Shown here piece after piece: positions 29,864 to 33,007 of a DNA stretch of 33,007 nucleotides (the first letter of the stretch is position 1; every line of letters begins with the position of its first letter). Below the pieces are notes generated by a model that was not told the origin of the DNA, searched no databases, and saw nothing but the letters and a program-made list of their open reading frames with translations. Where the stretch lies: NCBI GenBank assembly GCA_964638815.1, contig CAZXBB010000082.1, positions 1 through 33,007 on the forward strand, written 5' to 3'. The position numbers and the translations under genes are program-made. The DNA is from CAZXBB01 sp964638815 (GTDB lineage: Bacteria; Planctomycetota; Phycisphaerae; Phycisphaerales; SM1A02).

Positions 29864-29911
29864 CGGATGATAGCTCGTGCCTGCGGTCCGCCATACATCG
29901 GTTATCATCCG
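29864..29911. promoter_or_regulatory. Inverted TATCATCCG boxes between the ATPase and enolase genes
   Basis: CGGATGATA (29864-29872) and TATCATCCG (29903-29911) are perfect inverted copies 30 bases apart. Each strand thus has a TATCAT -10-like box. On the plus strand it lies 27 bases before the enolase ATG. On the minus strand it lies three bases before the first ATPase ATG, so that message would be nearly leaderless. The pair could also be a palindromic operator. Confidence 0.4.
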
Positions 29912-29935
29912 CGGCTCGACCACCGAGACTCCCGA

Positions 29936-31237
29936 ATGCAATTCGATATTCAGCAGGTCCACGCCCGGCAGATCCTCGACTCGCGCGGCAACCCGACGCT
30001 CGAATGCGAGATCGCGCTCGAGGGCGGGGCGACGGGTCGCGCGGCTGTTCCGTCGGGGGCGAGCACCGGCGAGAACGAGGCCGTCGAGCGTCGCGACGGC
30101 GACCGCTCCCGCTACGGAGGCAAGGGCGTGCTCGAGGCGGTGGCCTGCGTCAACGACTCGATCGGCCCGAACCTCGAGGGCCTCGACGCGCGCGACCAGG
30201 AGATGATCGACGGCCTCATGTGCCAGCTCGACGGAACGCCGAACAAGTCCGGCTTCGGCGCGAACGCGATCCTCGGGGTGTCGATGGCCGTCGCGCACGC
30301 CGCGGCCGCGGCGACGGACCAGCCCCTGTACCGCTACCTCGGGGGTACGGCCGCGAAGACGATGCCCATCCCGATGCTCAACATCCTCAACGGCGGCAAA
30401 CACGCCGACAACACCGTTGACTTCCAGGAGTTCATGATCCTGCCGAGCGGCTTCGACGACTTCGGCGAGGCGCTCCGCGCCGGGGTGGAGATCTACCACG
30501 CGTTGCGCGGCGTGCTGCACGACAGGGGAATGTCGACGGCGGTCGGTGACGAGGGCGGCTTCGCTCCGAACCTCGCCGACAACGAGGACGCCCTGCGCGT
30601 CATCGAGGCCGCGGTCGGGAAGGCCGGCTACGCATTCGGCGAGCAGATCTTCGTCGCGCTCGATCCCGCCGCGAGCGAGCTCGCCAACGAGGCGAGGAAG
30701 AAGGGGGTCGAGGGCTACTGTTTCTTCTCGAGCGATCCGGATCGCGTGGTCGGCAGCGACGAGATCATCGACCTCTGGGCGTCCTGGTGTGCCAGGTATC
30801 CGATCGCCTCCATCGAGGACGGCCTGGGCGAGGACGACTGGACCGGCTGGGCGAAGCTGACCGAGCGTCTCGGCGACAAGGTGCAGCTCGTCGGCGACGA
30901 TTTATTCGTCACGAACGTCAGGTTCCTCCAGCGCGGTATCGACGAAGGGTGCGCAAACGCGATCCTGGTGAAGGTCAACCAGATCGGGACGCTCAGCGAG
31001 ACGTTCGATGCCGTGAGACTCGCCCACCGCAGCGGGTACGCGGCCGTCATCAGCCACCGCTCGGGCGAGACGGAAGACGCGACGATCGCGGACATCGCGG
31101 TTGCGACCAACTGCGGGCAGATCAAGACAGGCGCTCCGTGCCGGAGCGATCGCAACGCGAAGTACAACCAGCTCATCCGCATCGCCGAGGACCTCGGGTC
31201 GGGCGCCGTGTACGGGGCGATGCGACACGTGTCGTGA
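29936..31237 (+). CDS. eno: Enolase
   Basis: This 433-residue enzyme converts 2-phosphoglycerate to phosphoenolpyruvate in glycolysis. All the landmarks are present: ARQILDSRGNPTLE, AAVPSGASTGENEA, GANAILGVSMA, MLNILNGGKHADN, the QEFMILP segment, AVGDEGGFAPN, the metal site ALDPAASE (usually ALDVAASE), SIEDGLGEDDW, VGDDLFVTN, KVNQIGTLSET, and the catalytic loop VISHRSGETEDATIAD with IKTGAPCRSDRNAKYNQLIRI. The length is typical. I chose the ATG at 29936 from the protein alignment; no strong SD is visible, and TATCAT lies 27 bases upstream. GpmI, which makes its substrate, is also in the window, though not in the same operon. Confidence 0.97.
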   Translation: MQFDIQQVHARQILDSRGNPTLECEIALEGGATGRAAVPSGASTGENEAVERRDGDRSRYGGKGVLEAVACVNDSIGPNLEGLDARDQEMIDGLMCQLDGTPNKSGFGANAILGVSMAVAHAAAAATDQPLYRYLGGTAAKTMPIPMLNILNGGKHADNTVDFQEFMILPSGFDDFGEALRAGVEIYHALRGVLHDRGMSTAVGDEGGFAPNLADNEDALRVIEAAVGKAGYAFGEQIFVALDPAASELANEARKKGVEGYCFFSSDPDRVVGSDEIIDLWASWCARYPIASIEDGLGEDDWTGWAKLTERLGDKVQLVGDDLFVTNVRFLQRGIDEGCANAILVKVNQIGTLSETFDAVRLAHRSGYAAVISHRSGETEDATIADIAVATNCGQIKTGAPCRSDRNAKYNQLIRIAEDLGSGAVYGAMRHVS

Positions 31238-31255
31238 GACGCGGAGGCATGCATC

Positions 31256-32017
31256 GTGTCCGCCAAGGATGATACTTACGGGATCGAGCCGGAGGACGAG
31301 GGGCCGGAATCGCCGCCGCCCGCGTCGCCATCATCCGCAACGCCGCGCGAGAAGTCGGTGCACGCGCTCGACATATGCCCGAACTGCGGCGCGCCGATGC
31401 GGGGCCGCGACTCGCTGGTCTGCCTGCGCTGCGGCTACGACCTGAAGACGATGCGCGTCGTCAAGACGAAGACCGGCGAGACCACGGTCGCCGACGAGCC
31501 GGACGAGCCGGACGAGCCGGCGCCCCCGCTGGCGCAGCCGGGCGGCCCGGGCTGGCTGCCGACGGCCCTTCTCGCGGCGGGTCTCTTCGTCATGGCCGTC
31601 GCGACGCTCGCGGGCTGGCGCGGCCTGTTCCCCGCTGCGGAGGAGGCGATCCCGTTCGGGGAGCGTCTGCAGGGTCTCGTGCGGCTCCCGGTCGTGCTTG
31701 CCGTCTGGACCACGTGCGTGATGACGGGCCTGACCGTCGTCGCGTGGCTGAACCAGCGTGCGCTCGGAGACCTGCCGCTGGCGCTCGGCCGCGCCGCGGG
31801 TATTTCGGCGGTGGCGATGACGGTCATGCTCCTGCGTCTGCCGTGGCGATTCGGGGAAGTGGCGGCGGAGTGCGTCGCCGCGACGATCGCGATCCTCGCG
31901 CTGACGTTCCTCGTGTTCCGGCTGACGCCCCGCGACGCGGGCAAGACCGCGCTCTTCGCCCTGGTCGCGTTCATCGTCGTGGTGGTGGGCGCGCGGCTGG
32001 TGATCTGGGCGGTCTGA
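31256..32017 (+). CDS. Zinc-ribbon membrane protein of unknown function
   Basis: The 253-residue protein begins with an acidic, proline-rich tail. A zinc-ribbon follows (CPNCGAPMRGRDSLVCLRCGYDLKTMRVV, about 41-69, two CxxC knuckles). After an Asp-Glu-Pro repeat (DEPDEPDEPAPP) come four or five hydrophobic segments. This plan, a cytoplasmic zinc-ribbon ending in CGYDL followed by membrane helices, is common among uncharacterised planctomycete proteins. I infer an envelope role but cannot name one. The GTG start at 31256 has a CGGAGG SD, 18 bases after the enolase stop, so the genes may share a message. The stop is five bases from a convergent gene. Confidence 0.8.
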   Translation: MSAKDDTYGIEPEDEGPESPPPASPSSATPREKSVHALDICPNCGAPMRGRDSLVCLRCGYDLKTMRVVKTKTGETTVADEPDEPDEPAPPLAQPGGPGWLPTALLAAGLFVMAVATLAGWRGLFPAAEEAIPFGERLQGLVRLPVVLAVWTTCVMTGLTVVAWLNQRALGDLPLALGRAAGISAVAMTVMLLRLPWRFGEVAAECVAATIAILALTFLVFRLTPRDAGKTALFALVAFIVVVVGARLVIWAV

Positions 32018-32022
32018 CCCGG

Positions 32023-32739
32023 TCAGTCGCCCGGCCCGATCCGGGTGGTCCACAGGCCCGAGGGGACATCCACCACGCCGCTGTAGGGATCGAGGGGATC
32101 GAACACGGGTCCTTCGTCACGCGGCGCGAGGCGGTAGCGTACGTGGTCGATCGTCGTGACGTAGTGCACGGTCGTGCCCCCCGCGTCGAAGTGGACGCGG
32201 AAGTAGCGTGCGGACGGCACACGATCGATGCCCAGCTCTGCACGTGTGTTTCGGCGGAGCGTGTGAAGGGCGGGGCCGGGGCCGGGGCCGGTGCCGGTGC
32301 CTGCGCCGGGGCCGGGGCCGGGGGCGCGGTGAGAGGAGTTGGCCGGGCTTTCTGTGTGCGAAGGCCGGAGCGCGTCGCGCGTGGCACGGTCCCTGTCGGG
32401 CTGCCCGCTCTTCCGCGCGGCCTCGCGCTGCATCTGATCGATTCGCGCGCGGACGGCCGCGTGGCGGCGTCCGTCCTCGGCGCCCAGACGGGCCTTGTCG
32501 CGAGCCCGTTCTTCGGCGCGCCGGCGCGTCTGGGCACGTTCCCGCTCATCCGCGCGGCGTCGCGTCTCCTCCGTGCGGCGACGCTCGTTCTCGCGTCGGT
32601 GCCGTTCGGCGCCGGTTCGGTCCCTGTCGTCGTCACGGGTGACACGCCCGCTCGTCGCTTCCGCGCGGACCGGTGTGACGGGAAGGCCCGCGATCACCGC
32701 TGCGCCGAACAGCATCGCGATCGTCAATCGTCCGGGCAT
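32023..32739 (-). CDS. Exported Arg/Glu-rich protein of unknown function
   Basis: The 238-residue protein has a signal peptide (LTIAMLFGAAVIAGLPVTPVRAEA) and then a highly charged region (about 30-125) of repeated RRR, ERE and DRD patterns, probably one long helix. A low-complexity Pro-Gly-Thr linker follows (APGPGPGAGTGTGPGPGP). The C-terminal ~80-residue domain has YFRVHFDAGGTTVHYVTTIDHVRYRLAP and could be a small beta domain. A strong SD (GGAGGTG, six bases before) fixes the ATG at 32739. I do not recognise the family. The charged helix plus linker suggests a protein that spans or binds the cell envelope. It is divergent from the dehydrogenase at 32885. Confidence 0.78.
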   Translation of the reverse strand: MPGRLTIAMLFGAAVIAGLPVTPVRAEATSGRVTRDDDRDRTGAERHRRENERRRTEETRRRADERERAQTRRRAEERARDKARLGAEDGRRHAAVRARIDQMQREAARKSGQPDRDRATRDALRPSHTESPANSSHRAPGPGPGAGTGTGPGPGPALHTLRRNTRAELGIDRVPSARYFRVHFDAGGTTVHYVTTIDHVRYRLAPRDEGPVFDPLDPYSGVVDVPSGLWTTRIGPGD

Positions 32740-32842
32740 GCGGGGCACCTCCGCGACGGCCGACACATGCGGGCCGGCGTACATTCCGCCCTGCGGAGGA
32801 CCAGCCCGACGACCCTGCGAGCACTCTACCCTCGCCCCCTCC

Positions 32843-32898
32843 CTGCGAGCCCCCCCCTGCGAGCCCCCCCATGCGAGCCCCCCCATGCGAGCCGCCCT
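32843..32898 (+). repeat. 14-bp tandem repeat covering a start codon
   Basis: There are four 14-base units: CTGCGAGCCCCCCC twice, ATGCGAGCCCCCCC, and a diverged ATGCGAGCCGCCCT. The last unit is the start of the dehydrogenase gene. The third unit also supplies an ATG but in another frame, since 14 is not a multiple of three. Confidence 0.9.
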
Positions 32899-33007
32899 CA
32901 TCACCCGGGGCGGAGAGCCCGTGGCCGAGAACGTGACGCTGGTCGAGGATCACCCCGATCCCGTGCCAGGCCCCGGCGAGGTCCTCGTCCGCACCGAGGG
33001 CGCGGCG
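32885..33007 (+). CDS. MDR-family (zinc-type alcohol dehydrogenase-like) oxidoreductase, N-terminal fragment
   Basis: The frame runs off the window, so only 41 residues are visible: MRAALITRGGEP, then ENVTLVEDHPDPVPGPGEVLVRTEGAA. The DPVPGPGEVLVRT segment is the classic GroES-like start of medium-chain dehydrogenases. The substrate cannot be told from this part; an N terminus of this style is common in glucose and alcohol dehydrogenases. No SD precedes the ATG. The start is the fourth unit of a C-rich tandem repeat, and TACCCT lies at 32827-32832. Confidence 0.75.
   Translation, partial: MRAALITRGGEPVAENVTLVEDHPDPVPGPGEVLVRTEGAA

Overview
The window is very GC-rich, with strong G/C bias at third codon positions, and it is densely packed with genes. 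It carries a flgF-flgG-flgA-flgH flagellar block, a membrane-anchored Ser/Thr kinase next to an ECF-like sigma factor, a zinc-ribbon membrane protein and several unrecognised small membrane or secreted proteins. This mix, with a partly SD-less translation style, fits a free-living Planctomycetota bacterium, perhaps of the Phycisphaerae. That placement is inferred from gene content and has not been tested with a marker tree. I see no rRNA, tRNA, phage, IS or CRISPR.

Layout. 311-3904 (+): four overlapping genes for a biotin-dependent acyl-CoA carboxylase (biotin carboxylase, biotin carrier protein), HMG-CoA lyase and a short biotin ligase, probably for leucine/branched acyl-CoA breakdown. 3941-5056 (+): a PilT-type ATPase. 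5057-5619: a 560-base gap holding a strong minus-strand terminator, nested hairpins suggesting a structured RNA, and part of a repeat element. 5620-9855 (-): ftsK and gpmI. 10183-10992 (+): the yggS PLP-binding protein. 11017-11679 (-): rex. 11974-12888 (+): metF. 12960-15856 (+): three small membrane/secreted proteins (two of them paralogues), then a glycogen debranching enzyme. 15930-16859 (-): a coiled-coil protein, divergent from the sigma factor and kinase at 17235-20606 (+). 20684-24449 (-): the flagellar rod/L-ring block led by a small unknown gene. 24689-27879 (+): a Cys-rich small protein, XerC/D, a secreted unknown and a glutamine amidotransferase. 27890-29863 (-): a P1B-4 metal ATPase, divergent from enolase (29936-31237, +). 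The window ends with a zinc-ribbon membrane protein, a charged secreted protein and the start of an MDR-family dehydrogenase.

The most interesting non-coding signal is a dispersed, long imperfect palindrome. It occurs upstream of the biotin carboxylase (1-145), between gpmI and yggS (9892-10036, with a second partial copy at 10084-10135) and next to the ftsK 3' end (5535-5600). Two copies fold into 27-bp hairpins whose arm differences are largely compensatory and which keep a tandem GG/AA mismatch at the same place. A second theme is an apparent leaderless-promoter signature: a TANNNT box exactly six bases before the start codon in five SD-less genes. A third is tandem repeats that themselves carry start codons (flgA; the final dehydrogenase). 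All comparisons were made by eye.
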